Source: Juglans regia (Eukaryota; Streptophyta; Magnoliopsida; Fagales; Juglandaceae). Taken from it: a DNA stretch of 64,000 bases. The notes beneath the pieces were generated by a model. The model was not told the origin of the DNA, searched no databases, and worked only from the letters and a program-made list of their open reading frames with translations. This document shows, piece after piece, positions 1-11,761 of the stretch. Where the stretch lies: the NCBI RefSeq assembly GCF_001411555.2, contig NC_049905.1, forward strand, positions 10,817,053 through 10,881,052, written 5' to 3'. Position 1 is the stretch's first letter. The number at the start of each line of letters is the position of its first letter. Made by a program: the position numbers and the translations under genes.

Positions 1-2395
1 TTCCATCATATTGTCATGTATTTCTACTCTTGCTTGAGCCATTCTCACAAGCCACCACCCCTTCCCTCCACTCCCCAAGAGCCCCTCAAGTCATCATGGG
101 AAGTTTGACCCAAGTCATCCCTCAAAGAGAGCCAAACTGATTGGCTTTTGCACTAGACATCACTCGGCAACATCACTTCACCCTCTTCCTCAAGTTGCAC
201 ATGCTTGAGCACTTGGCAGCCAATCCTCCACCATCCACCACCTGAAAAAGCCTTCAAAGAGTGTCATGATACCTACACTAATAAGCCACGAAGATAAAAC
301 AAATATGATGCAAGCAAGATATGAAAATTTGGATAGATTTTCAGACTACTACCCGACGACATCATGGCATGACTTCATGTCCTGTTTTTCTTTTTTCTTT
401 TTCTTTTTATTTTCACACCGTGGTAGCACTTGCACCAACTTAGAACATTGCTGAACCTGAAATGAAAAAATCATGAGGGGTTAGGGCACTATTCACTTAC
501 ACATGTGATGACACAAGCTGGAAACCTCACCACCACACTCCACCGCCCACTCAACCAATCCCAAGCCCTCATTCAGCCGAGGCCAACGTCCCCCTCCCAT
601 CTTGAACCCTATAAATACCCTCTTCACTTCCTCATTTCTCCACACCTCTTCTCCAAGCCTTCTCTTGAGTCCTTGAGTTTTTCTCCTCTTAGTGTGCAAA
701 AGAGTGAAACTGAGTGAGTTGTGTGAGTGTTCTTGAGTGAAGTGTGTTTGGGAGTTCTAAGGGCCATGAATTTTGTAAGTAACCTTGCTCTAATCTTTTT
801 TTAGTATTAGCATAGAATATTAGGTTTTAAATTATGCCATGAGAATTAATTTTGATTGAATTTAAATAAGGTTAGCATGCTAAATTCAAAAATGGGTTAA
901 TTGAGAGATATTGTTTGCATTTGATTATTTTGGGTTGAATTTCCAGTTATGGCATGTCTTAGTATAATTTTATATGACTCATAAATGTCTTAGAATATAT
1001 TTTGATGGTTTAATTTCAAAGTTGGAAGCATGTCATAATAGGCTTTAATTCTACCTTGTGTTCATCATCTAAAGCATGCACGGTTTTGACTAGTTTATGC
1101 TTAACTTATGAAAGTTTTGATTAATTTACCTAAGCTTGAATAATGTGCATTTTGAAAAGCCTTGTGATTGGGATAAGAATGAAAATACATGATTTGATTA
1201 AGTTTTTGAAACATCTCTTGGTCTATAAAGCTAGAAACATCAAGCATGCTTAATGAATAATTTAATAGTGATTAAGGTCTTGAGCTATGTTTAAATGTTA
1301 GAATGAACTTGTATGACCTAATATTAAGTTTTAATTTATCCCTAAGGTTATAATTACTATTGGCACTTGATGAATTTTAGTACACAAGCATCCATAGGGG
1401 TTAATTAGTTGAAAACACACTTAGGCATTTATAGAATGCATGCCATGGGTTGAGTGTGATTAGCATAGTTGCACTTTGAATTTTGAAATTATAAATGCAT
1501 AGATGGTTTTAGAGCATAGAAAATATGAGTTTTACGAAGTTTAATTAATTTTGGGGCTCATTTGCAAATAGTGTAAATTTAAGGCCTTGTGGCAATTTTA
1601 AAAAGTTTAAGGGTATTTTTGTAAGTGCCTATATTTGACCCCTTTTGATTATGAACATATTTCCTAGAAGATCAAATCCTATCTTAGTATAACCTTGTTT
1701 ACAACTGCTACGATTTTTTCAAACTTGGACAGTTTGTAAGTTAGCTTCAAACTTACTCTTAGATAATTTATTTATGATTCTTGTATAAGCCCCACATTCA
1801 TATTATAAATATCGTTTTGAGCATGAAACATTATATGTTACATCATTGAGAATTTGATTACTTGTTACATGACATGTGAAATTTCCACAATTTTAGCACA
1901 TGTCATGAAATACATTTTTGTTCAAGTATTGCATAGAAATAAATTTTTCACAACCTCAAATGTTAGGATGGAGAATTATCTTAGTAGAACTCCTATGTCC
2001 ACTCTCGAGTGAGTAAAAATGGAGTGGTAACCCCTAGAATGACAAAGAACCATCAATGAGATTTGAATAGTTACTTTTTAAAGAATGTCGGAGCAAAGTC
2101 ATATATGACACCTAATGTTGGTGGGTGCATACGTTATGATGATGAAATGTTATGACCAATGCATTGGGTTACGATGTTTGTAGACAAAGACGTAGTGTCA
2201 ACATGAGTTGTACTACGGTCACTGATAGGTACTCACAGTGCATAATGGGGAGTTGTGATGATACCATACGTTATGTTAATGATGACTTTAATAATGATGA
2301 AAAGATTTTTTAAAGCAATGAGGTATGAAATGTTCTCTTTCAAAATGTCATGTTTTTGAAATGAAAAAGTGAATAATGTTCTTTGAAATCACTAG
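1..2395 (+). mobile_element. Long LTR, 5' end outside window, plus orientation
   Basis: This stretch is the plus-strand counterpart of the reverse complement of about 45380-47450 inside the solo LTR at 44715-47849. Shared blocks include the TATA region, the stretch around GGAGTGGTAAC and GACAAAGAAC near 2030-2050, and the CATGAGTTGTAC block near 2203. The homologue's 5' end would lie several hundred bases before the window. Similarity fades near 2395, so the 3' end was lost or replaced. There is no coding potential beyond chance short ORFs. By length and TGTAAC-type relatives it probably belongs to a Ty3/gypsy chromovirus lineage, but no internal domain is attached here. Confidence 0.7.
610..617 (+). 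promoter_or_regulatory. LTR TATA box
   Basis: TATAAATA is followed by a pyrimidine-rich stretch (CTCTTCACTTCC and onward). The same arrangement is found on the minus strand in the related solo LTR near 46851-46862. It probably marks the U3/R promoter of this LTR family. Confidence 0.5.
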
Positions 2396-2569
2396 GATAA
2401 TTCCATACCCAAGCGGTGCTCGAGGTCTATCCTGCAACTAGTGCTCCAGTTCAGGTGGCTAGGTTTCCAAGCTTCTTGTCTGGCATCACCAGTGTGAATC
2501 ATCTTTGTTCCAATTATGTGCCTTGGGCTCTTGTTTGAGATCTAGATTGTTTGAACCTATTTTATGGGG

Positions 2570-3500
2570 AGTTTTGTTGCTCTGAGTGAGCATTGTCACC
2601 GACAAGTTCCTTTCTTACTTGATGAGTTCCTTTGTTGATTGGGTTGAATGCCATTGCTCGGGGCAATCCTTTGATGCTCGTTAGAGAATTGTTAGTCGAC
2701 GAGTTCCTTTGCTGCTCGATCGAGCATTGTTGGTTGGTGAGTTCTTTTATTTCTTAGGCAAGCATTGTTGCTCGAAGAGTTCCCTTGTTGCTCGGATGAG
2801 CATTGTTGCTTTGAGTGTTCCTTTGTTGCTTGGGTGAGCATTGCTGCTTGGCAAGTTCCCTTGTTGTTGAGGTGAGCTTTGTTGCTTGAGAGGGCACTAT
2901 TGCTTGGTGAGTTCCCTTGTTGTTAAGGCAAGCATTGTTGGTTGACAAAGTTTCCTTGTTCCTCAACTAGTTCCTTTGTTGCTCAGGGACTTATTGAGTT
3001 GGTTGGCTATTTCCTTTGTTGCTCGGGAGAGCGTTGTCACTCAGGCGAGCCTTATTGCTTAAGAGAGCATTGTTGCTCAAAGCGAGTCTCGTTGCTTGGG
3101 AAGAGCCTCCAAAAACCAAATTTGTTAGAACAAATAAATTTAAAAATCCAATTTGATGGAAAGAAACCCGAGCAACTGGATACTATTTGCTATGCCTAAA
3201 GCTTAGCTCATGAGGTTCCAAGCGATAGTGGGCAAGGTGTCTGGCAAATTCTCTCTTCTCTCTCTCTCTCTCTCTCTCTGGCTTGGGCGATCTTACTTGC
3301 CCATTTCCCTTGTGTCTTAGGGTGAGCATTGTCATTCGGCCACAATCCTTGTTTCTTGTTGCTTGAGGCGAGCAGTATTGCTCATCTAGGCTTCACTCAT
3401 GGGAAAGTATTGTTGCTAGCAACTATCCTTCCTTTTTGTTTGGGGCGTGCATGATTGCTCCTATGGAGTTTCGTCGTTGCTCAAGGCGAGCAATCGTGCC
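2570..3500. repeat. Degenerate GCTCG-rich minisatellite
   Basis: A motif of about 35-40 bases is repeated with much divergence. It is built from GAGTTCCTTTGTTGCTCGG followed by GAGCATTGTTGCTCG-like halves. At least a dozen recognisable GAGCATTG/GAGTTCC pairs lie between 2590 and 3110, with weaker copies at 3300-3490. A (CT)n run at about 3251-3279 interrupts it. Short ORFs here simply read the repeat. Confidence 0.65.
3251..3279. repeat. (CT)n microsatellite
   Basis: A near-perfect CT dinucleotide run lies within the GCTCG-rich tandem repeat. Confidence 0.8.
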
Positions 3501-3937
3501 TGGATGTCCATTCATTCGTGTGCTTATATAGGCTAAGTGCCTGCATGTCCATCTGTGTGTTCCTTTAGAAACCTTGTATAAACCTATTTATGTGGTATAA
3601 AATAGGGGTTGCGGTTTGACTAGTTTTGTGGTGTTGCGATGCATGGAGCTTTCTGGCTAGAGGTGTTCGATGTGGACTAGGCCACGACCACGGTGGAGGA
3701 CATGCGGGACCGCTTTTCCAATGGTTTCGAACGTGGTCACATGGGAGTTCCTGGGTGGTGAAAGAAGTTTTTTGACGATGGGCCTAGCTACTGGCCATGT
3801 GTAAAGCAGTCTCCAGGGCATGAGCTAGAAAGTAATTGGGACTCTATTTCTCCTCTCCCGTTGTGACGCTTCGTTAAATGCAGTGCCTGCTTTACATTTA
3901 ACTAGCTTTTGTGGGTTCATGCGACCTATTGTTCTAA
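3501..3937. other. Unassigned stretch
   Basis: This stretch is moderately GC-rich, has no long ORF, and no family was recognised. It may be the remaining 3' part of the TE that includes the tandem repeat. Confidence 0.3.
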
Positions 3938-4156
3938 GGGCAGGTTTGGTAACCAAGACAAAATACAAAATTCTCATCTCATCTCATCTCATTATTACAC
4001 ATTTTTCAAATCTCGATACAAAATATAATAAATAATTCAATTTTTTCAAATCCCAATACACATTTTTCAAATTCCAAAACAATAATAATATTAAAACATA
4101 ATATTTTAAACTTCAAAACAAAACACAAAATTCTCATCTCACCCCCAAACCTGCCC
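3938..4156. mobile_element. Tourist-like MITE with GGGCAGGTTTGG inverted repeats
   Basis: The left end GGGCAGGTTTGG is matched by CCAAACCTGCCC at the right end. The body is AT-rich with TCTCATCTCATCTCATC. Flanking triplets are TAA on the left and GAA on the right, so the expected 3-bp PIF/Harbinger target repeat is imperfect. It belongs to the GATGAGAT MITE group seen many times in this window. Confidence 0.75.
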
Positions 4157-4689
4157 GAAGAGATTTGTATATTCCCAAAGATGGTGCCAAGCTGACTTGG
4201 GCATTGATATGGTACTCAGATGCTCATGTATGAAATAAATGATAAATAAAACATATAAATTGTAAATAATGAGAAAGACACAGAGATTTACATGGTTCTG
4301 CATAAAAGCCTATGTCCATAGATTGTTTGGGGGTAAAATCTACTAGATTCAGTGATTTTATAATCTCTCATTGCCTCTCAAAGCTCTTGCTACAATTGAG
4401 GACAGTGCAATGTATCAATTTTGATCATTTGAATTATAATGTATGAGATTTCTAATATTTGAGAGTGCAAATTATGTTTATCTTTTAAAATTTTTAAAGA
4501 ATCTGCCCCTAAGTGATCATGTATTTTTGCTTGTTTTTATTGTTGTAATTACTGTTCTAATAATTTAATTTAAGTAACATTTTGTAGTAATATTTCACTT
4601 AATAAATATTGTTATTTTGAAACTTATACAAACACTAGGCATATTAATTTAGTCCATAAATTGTATTGTATATGATGTACATATATATA
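4157..4689. other. AT-rich intergenic stretch
   Basis: No ORF, repeat family or RNA was recognised here. Confidence 0.4.
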
Positions 4690-4833
4690 GAGTAATGTTA
4701 TTTGAGGCCTTCATACCACACACTATCCACATAGTATAATTTGATTTGTAAGATTTAAATTTTAAAATTTTCTTCGAAATCAAATAATGTCATGTGGATG
4801 TTGTGTGGTATAAAGGTTTTCAAATAAAATTAT
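4690..4833. mobile_element. Short MITE with about 40-bp inverted repeats
   Basis: The left arm (ATTTGAGGCCTTCATACCAC, continuing to CTATCCACA) is mirrored by the right arm (TGTGGATG, continuing to GGTATAAAGG and CAAATAAAAT). The two arms enclose a roughly 60-bp AT-rich loop. No coding sequence is present. The superfamily is not clear. Confidence 0.7.
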
Positions 4834-5098
4834 TTATATATATTAGAGAAATTAATATAGAAAAGATATAAGTCACATGTAACGACCCGACACATCGGCC
4901 CCAGCCCAAGTTCCTCAAAAATCCAATTTTCATTATTTTTTCGTCTTTCTTCTTCTACCCTCATCTACCTTCAGCTCCCCCGATCAAAATCTCCCTTCTC
5001 AGTCTCCATCTCTCTCTCCCTCTCGCAGTTAATTTCTTCCACTCATCTTTGGTCTCTTGCCTAGGCTGCACCATCGCTCGAGAACCACTAGCTGCCAC

Positions 5099-5261
5099 TA
5101 GGGTTGTACATAAATCGAAGAAACTGATCGTCGTGGACGTGAACCGGCAACTAGAGTCAGGAACTGGCCAAAACTTGCAAAGAACTGGTTGGTCTGTGGT
5201 AAGAGATTGATGAAATTAACGTCGGCAAGTTTGGTCCCAGTTTGAACCAGGTTCACCCCTA
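5099..5261. mobile_element. hAT-like MITE inside the LTR
   Basis: The left end TAGGGTTGTACAT and right end GTTCACCCCTA form imperfect inverted repeats. They are flanked by 8-bp repeats GCTGCCAC (5091-5098) and GCTGCCAT (5262-5269), with one mismatch. An 8-bp target repeat and a TAGGG/CCCTA terminus fit the hAT superfamily. It is non-coding. Confidence 0.7.
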
Positions 5262-5587
5262 GCTGCCATAAAGCTCCTCCGCCTCACCTCCATTCCCTCT
5301 TTTCTCTATGATCATCGCGCACCGCCACACCCAGCCCCACACCATTCATGCCACACTGCCTTGTAAGCCACTTCATTTGCCTTTCTTTTGCTCAGTTATC
5401 CATCTCTCTCTCCCCCTATATTTCTCAATCTCTGACTCTACTCTCATGGCCTCACGTTTATGCCACTCCTCCTAACCACCACATGACGCCGTAGGTTGGT
5501 CTCTCTTTCTCTCTCTCTACTACTGTTTCATCTCTCTCCCACTTACTCTCGATTTGCCTATCTCACTAGGTTTTGGCTCCCTCTCTC

Positions 5588-5614
5588 TCAATAACTCTCT
5601 CTCTCTCTCTCTCG
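5588..5614. repeat. (CT)n microsatellite at the duplication boundary
   Basis: This CT run follows CTCTCAATAAC. In unit B the equivalent position (22260-22306) reads CTCTCAATAAC, then (AC)n, then (CT)n. Homology between the two units starts here. Confidence 0.75.
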
Positions 5615-6233
5615 CTCCATGCTAAGCCGGCCACTTTGACTAGTGGAGGCCACCACACCTTATCTAGCCATGTCGTCTCGCTCTATCAAACCCTCCTTGC
5701 GGCGCCCCCCTCACTACCGGAATCCAGCCGCTCCACCCCACTTCGTTGCGATAAATGTTTTCCAACCTCTCTCTATCATGTAATTGTCATCCCATCTATG
5801 GCAAACTCGGGTGGTTAAATGTCCTAGATGGTTGGATAATTTTGCGGATTAAGATTGTGTTTGTGAAATTTGTGTAATCAGGTTGGTTTGAGTGGAGGTT
5901 AGTTTTGAGATATCATGGACATAGGCGGAAGTGGTTTCCGACCTTGAATTTAGTATCCAAATCTGTTCAATTGGTGAATGTGAATTGTGATGTTGGGTTT
6001 GTATGGAGTTTTTGTGAAATTCAAGGAGGTTGGGTTGACTATTTGGTGAAATTATATTCTTAGGACACATTATACTTGGGCCATTATAAACCCGAGGCAC
6101 TAATTTGACTAGATATTGAATGTGTTGTTTAAGGGCTCAAGAGTTGGTTCTATTGGAGCTGTAGTCCAAATTATAGAATTTAGTTATTTATGTTGGTTTA
6201 ATGATGTTATGAGTTATTAATAGACTAATAATG

Positions 6234-9200
6234 TGTAACGCCTGTTCTTGTGGTGAGACTTTTTATAAAATGATTTTAGAAAGGACGACGGGAATTACTG
6301 TTCGATTTAAAACTTTTTACTTTCATAGCCAGGGTACAAGACTCTACATTATAAAATAAAATGTGTTTTGAAAATAAAAGAGGTTTACAACGGAAAACAT
6401 CAATTTTAATAATAAAAGACATCTCATACATTTAAACACTCATGCCTAGACTTCCGTGCTCTTCCCCATGGGCCGTGTCCGTCCTGACTCATGCTGCTTA
6501 TTCAATCCCTGTTGGGGGAGAGACATGCATAAAAACGAAAATGAGTTGATGACTCGTAAGCATTACTTCATACAGTTAAAATATAATAACATATGTTTTC
6601 ATTCATGCATTCATCATTCCATACATATTATACATACATGCATACATGCATTCATTTGAAAACATCACTGGATGAGGTTTTTTTTTTAAAATGGGCTTTC
6701 TATTCGTAAAACGTTTCTACCGTCAGTGCCTTCATTTCTTCAAGCATGCGATGCATTCATGCATTCATGCATTCATACATTCATACATTCTTTCTTATCA
6801 CTTTCATTTGCCAGTATACACTGTTATGCCCCGTGTGTTTAGGGTTATCAGTCTTCCTTTGGACCCTGACTCCGCCTGTGGCTATGGGTTGGGAATCCCT
6901 TTTTCAGTCAGGGGGCAGCACTGGGTGAACTACCAATACTACTTACCCGGCATTACAATCTGCCCATTCCTTCTGTACCCTTTTCAGTCAATCATATGGC
7001 CGTTACGTATTTTCATACACTAAACGTTCAGTCCTTTCTTTCATTTCAGTCCATTCCTTTCATTCAGTCCTTTTCATTTAACAGTTCATTGATGAAAAAC
7101 GTCATTTAAAAGTATGGGCTTAAACATCATCTTTCATGGCATCATTTAAAGCATTAGTTCATGGCATTCTTAAAACATAAGTTCATAGGGACCTTTTAAA
7201 ACATTTTCTTCACATCAATCAAAGCATCAATTTAAAGCTCGAGGCACAAGCCTCAACATTTCTTTTCTTAGAAATTACATACAATAGATACTGCGTATAG
7301 TCATCTATCCACATGCGTACAAATAATACTTTGGGTGCGTAAAAATGGGCTGCAAGGAGGGCCGTACATACGTATACCTTTGAACACTTATACTTAGCAC
7401 GTTTTTCGAAAAACATCTTTCGTTTTGTTTCGTAAGGCATCGTAAAGAAAAAGTGTTTCGTTTTCATTTCGTGTATTTTAGAAAACTCTAGAAGAGTATG
7501 AACGTAACACTTACCTGGACTCCATGCTTATTTCATATCATGCAGTACATTCATGTGCGTGTCAGATGACAACCTACATGCATACCCATAACCTTAGCGT
7601 CATTCTCTATCTAATGCATAAGTAATTTAAACTATAAATAGAGCTACACTTCACTTGGAACACTCATTCTATCTTGTGCTCTTACGTGTCCTTTACCATG
7701 CTAAAACCTTCGGGGACCACTTATGGTCACTACCTCTTCCAAACTCGACGTTCTACTTTGAGTGCTCATCTCCTAAGGTGAACCCATAATTCACCTTAGG
7801 ATTAAGACACTAAGACCTTCGTCATACTCTTCCTGTTGACCACATTCCGGCACATGATTTTGACCGACGGAATCACGCATCCCAATCCTAGACAATACAC
7901 CCGTCACTACCTCCATGCACCTTAGCTCACACTAAATCCTCATTCCCATCCATACACGCCACACGGCTCTAAGCCAACTCTGAAGCTTAAGCACTGTGTA
8001 ACCATGCTTAGGACAGATTACCCATTACATATGGTGAATCTGTCTGGCACATGTGTCTCACCAGATTACACATGTACCTTACCCCTTCATCACCTAAGAC
8101 CAACATATAACACGTTGATCACATGCTCATAGGGACATCGCCATACTCCAATACCAACCTTCTCTTAACCCGGCTAGCATGACTCTTCATGCTACCCGTC
8201 CCTTTTGACAGTTCACCCCAACACTTAACATGACAAGACTCAATTACGTCACGTCAAATAGCATGTGGATTTAGAGTAGTGTTGGGGTGAACTGTGGAAT
8301 AGAGTCCCGAAGTAGCTGTGATGTGACTTGTAGTCTGAGGTGACAAGTGTCACCGTGATTGACTTATGGCTAGAAGTATGCGTGAAGTGGCAGAATAATT
8401 GTAAGAGTGCGCAGCGGAAGCATAACTGAGGAATGTCACAAAGTGACATGGTTACTGGCTGTCGTGCTTGTGATGGGTGAGGAGTTAGTATAGGAATGGT
8501 GTAGTAGAAACGTGATGAGATGTCACAAGGTGAAAGGAGTACGTAAGGGACCGTACTCATGATGAGTTAGGAGTTGGCGTAGAAATGACAGAGCGGAATA
8601 TCAGGAGATGTTACACGGTCACGGTGTAGCTTGGGAAGAGAAATGGGTAAATCGGTGGTTTATCGTGAGAGGAGAGAGAGGGTTGGGCATGGAGGTGGTT
8701 CGAGGTAGCTGGTTTGCTCGCCATCGTGAGGGGATGCTGGTCTAGAGGAGAAGAGAATCGGTGAGAGGGAGGGGAGATTTACAGCGTACGCTGGGGAGAG
8801 GGAGGAGAGAGAGAGGAAAAGGGAAAAGTGAGGGAGAAAGAGGGGCTTGGGTATTTAATCCTGATCCTTTCATCTTGGGATCCTCAAAACGATTTAATGG
8901 TGGATGATTAAAATACTGATTTGAAAATACATAAACATTAACTTAATTCAAAGCACTAAGAAGAATTAAGGTAGAATATTATTTAAACTAAACTTTAGTT
9001 TATAAAATAATATTCCTCCATCATTAATAAATGATGAAGTCTTATTTAATATCTTTAAAAGAATAAAACTATTTAATTAATTAGAGTTTCTAACATAATT
9101 TAAATCTCATAATATTTTACGTAACTGAAATCATTTTAATAATAATATTAAAATGATTTTCAAAAATTATAACATTTTTGGAGCTCTTCAAAAATATTAT

Positions 9201-9459
9201 AATTGTCATATTTAAAATCAAGCTTAGTTGAGTAACACTGGAAATACCTCATATAAATATTTTCACTGCATTTAAAACACTGAGCGTATTTTAGAATTCA
9301 CATTGTATCTTTTAAAACATGCCATCGAGGTTTGGCACGTATAATGAGGCTCGCAGTCGCTAGAGAGAAGGGTAGACTGTTGCATAATTTTTGCCCTCGA
9401 AATTTGCTTACTTAAGAAATAAGGAGCCTTACATTAGAAGGAAGGAGCGAGGTGTTACA
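6234..9459 (-). mobile_element. Nested solo LTR, 3.2 kb, unit A only
   Basis: The element starts TGTAACGCC and ends GGTGTTACA, with a perfect 5-bp target repeat TAATG at 6229-6233 and 9460-9464. The unit B copy reads straight through this point (GACTAGTAATGATTTTAGG near 22873-22891), giving a clean empty site. The minus orientation is inferred: the reverse complement starts TGTAACACCTCG and has a TATA-like GATTAAATACC near 8850 followed by a pyrimidine-rich stretch. CATTCATG-type short repeats occur at 6600-6790. ORFs within it are chance. Confidence 0.92.
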
Positions 9460-9799
9460 TAATGATTTTAGGTCGAGGTATTATTTGGTTACAAGGCTTA
9501 AATAGTGCTCCTACGTTAGACTTTGCCTAAAATAGACTGGAGTTAATTTTGTGAAAAGTCTGTAAATTTTGAAATATGGTTTCTTTTTTTTTTATTATTA
9601 TGAGTGGTGTAGATATGAGCAATTTTTGTACTTTATTTCTCTACTACATAAATTGTGATATGAAATCTGCAATTTTTATTAGATTCTATGGTATTATCTA
9701 TTAAGCATACTATTTCTATTATTGTATTGTATCTAAGAACCCTAAGGCATAAGATTATTTTATGCTCTGGTTTCTAGACTTGGCATGGGATATATTAGT

Positions 9800-10003
9800 G
9801 GACTATGTTTTGAGTGCAATCACTTTGTTGACAAGGTTGTTTATGGTTTGCTTGGCTATCAGCAAAATGCACAACCCTGTCATGAGGGTAATCATGGCCT
9901 CTATTTTGAGTGCACTCACTTTAGTGACGAAATAGTGATTTATGTTCTGTTTTACCTACCGCAAATATGAACAACCCTGCCACGGAGGTAACCATGGTCT
10001 TTG
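9800..10003. repeat. Two-copy tandem repeat of about 100 bp inside the LTR
   Basis: The block TTTTGAGTGCAATCACTTTG, running on to CACAACCCTGTCATGAGGGT, is followed by a diverged second copy with TTTTGAGTGCACTCACTTTA and AACAACCCTGCCACGGAGGT. The same doublet is present in unit B at about 23280-23485, so it is ancestral to the duplication. Confidence 0.7.
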
Positions 10004-10559
10004 TTTATGCCTTTGATGCTATTTCAGTTATGCTTGTGGATAAATTCTTATTATTTAAATAAAATTTTTCTAAAAATATCATTGCTATTTTTTAGAACTA
10101 CTTGTTTCAACATTCTGTAACTGGCTCATGTTTATATCACTAGTATAGGTTCACTGCTTACTGAGTTGGTGGACTCAACCCTTTATCTCCACCATTTTTT
10201 TCAGATGACTTTGATGTTATGAAAGTAGGAGTAGATGTCACGTGAAAGACTATATGAGAAATGTGAGATAAGGGTGAGGTGCCATTAGTGGATTTGTTTG
10301 AGTAAAGAGAAATTTTGCCAATGTTTAGTTTATTTTAATTGGAAGAACTTTTTAGACATTTGATGGATTTGTTTTGTATTTAAGTTTTGAGAAATTATAT
10401 TTACAGTCCTGGAGTATGCATCCTCCGCGTACTCCCTTTAGAAAAAGTAGATAAATCTAGAATTCACATAAAAAAATTATTTCTTAATGGTGGTTTTCAC
10501 TTTTTTTCAAGGGGAATACATGGGAACTGGACACTTCAGGGCTGTAGCATTACCCTTAA

Positions 10560-10755
10560 GGTGAGGTTTGAATAATGAGTTAAGATGAAAGTTGAAATTT
10601 GAATAAAATATTGTTATAATATTAATTTTTAATATTATTATTATTTGAGAATTTGAAAATTTTGAATTGTTTATTATATTTTGTGTGAGAATTTGGAAAA
10701 TGCATAACGATTAAATGAGATGAATTGAGATTAACTATGAATCCAAACGGGGCCT
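10560..10755. mobile_element. GATGAGAT-type Tourist MITE, unit A copy
   Basis: Left end GGTGAGGTTTGAAT and right end AATCCAAACGGGGCC are imperfect inverted repeats around an AT-rich body with an AATATTATTATT core. The counterpart in unit B lies at about 24058-24275. It sits inside the older solo LTR. Confidence 0.6.
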
Positions 10756-10990
10756 ACTCTGTTTGGGTAGTGGAATGTTATTCATTATTTTATCATTATT
10801 TTCTACATAATTTTTATTACTTTTTACTACTATTTAATATTTTATCATTATTTCTTCACCACTAGTCACATATTTCGGGTTCAATAATTCACCAAAAGGT
10901 AATGATTAGATGAGATAAGTTTACTATATTTTTATTATTGTAGATTTCTGGTTAAATAGTTCACCTCAAGGTACGGGGCGTGGCATCACA

Positions 10991-11761
10991 TGTCTTGCAA
11001 CCTATATATTGTAAGTATGTAATCAATGATAAAATAGGACATTTTATCTGATAAAATTGTAACGAGCCAATTATCCTGATTTATCTTAATCATGAAAGTG
11101 GTGACTTCTAACTGGTATGGAGTATATTGATTTGGTCCGTAGTGATTTATTGTTATGAAAAATACTATCAATTGAATTATAAATTTACTATTTCTAATAG
11201 CATTTGCTTCAAGACTTGTTTAGATATTTTTAGGTATTCTCATAATTCTCAAGATTTCTCTTCTAAACATCACTCAAATACAAAACACTTTTCAATTTCA
11301 AATATTCAATTTTTTTTATCTAATCATTATCAACGCAAAACTCAATACAACCTTCCAAAACTTCCAAACAAAACTCAAAAAATAATACAATTTTTTCAAA
11401 TCTTAAAACAAAAGTAATATAAAAAAACTATATTAAAACAATTTCTCAATTTTATAATATTTTTATCTAATTTTTTCTTTTTCATTTTCCAAAATTGAAT
11501 GAATAAAATATTCTAACTCAAACAATTTCACTACTATTTACAAACTAATTTGTTACTATTTACATGATTCTTAGATAACCTAAGTGTCCAAACAAGCCCT
11601 TCATATGCACACGACACACTTACATATATATTTAATGAGCACTCTTAGCATTAAGATACAATACTATAAAAATGATTCCCGCAACATGCAACTTCCCTAC
11701 ACGTACGTATATTTCCTAAATCCAAATTTTATTATTTAGAAAATTGTATACTTAGGTGTGT
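10991..11761. other. Unit A flank with a second MITE-like block (11211-11601)
   Basis: The flank after the TCACA repeat matches 24479-25269 in unit B nearly base for base. Within it, ACTTGTTTAGATATT at 11213 and GTGTCCAAACAAGCCC at 11585 form imperfect inverted repeats bounding a MITE-like AT-rich body. No gene is seen. Confidence 0.55.

Larger units (their letters stand above)
4878..10985 (+). mobile_element. Solo LTR of unit A, interrupted by a second solo LTR
   Basis: The LTR runs from TGTAACGACCCGAC to GGGGCGTGGCA and is flanked by a perfect 5-bp target repeat TCACA (4873-4877 and 10986-10990). Without the nested insertion at 6234-9459 it is about 2.9 kb. No gag or pol lies next to it, so it is a solo LTR left by LTR-LTR recombination. 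Its 3' part (from about 5585), TCACA repeat and downstream flank recur at 22257-24700, which shows that it was in place before the segmental duplication. Confidence 0.88.

Noticed and set aside
505..717. 70-codon ORF in the first LTR
   Set aside because: It covers the TATA box and pyrimidine-rich R region of a long LTR and has no protein features.
2754..3199. ORFs across the GCTCG repeat
   Set aside because: They are the repeat read in different frames.
6456..7023. Overlapping plus-strand ORFs rich in His, Ile and Thr
   Set aside because: They read CATTCATG-type short repeats in the nested solo LTR.
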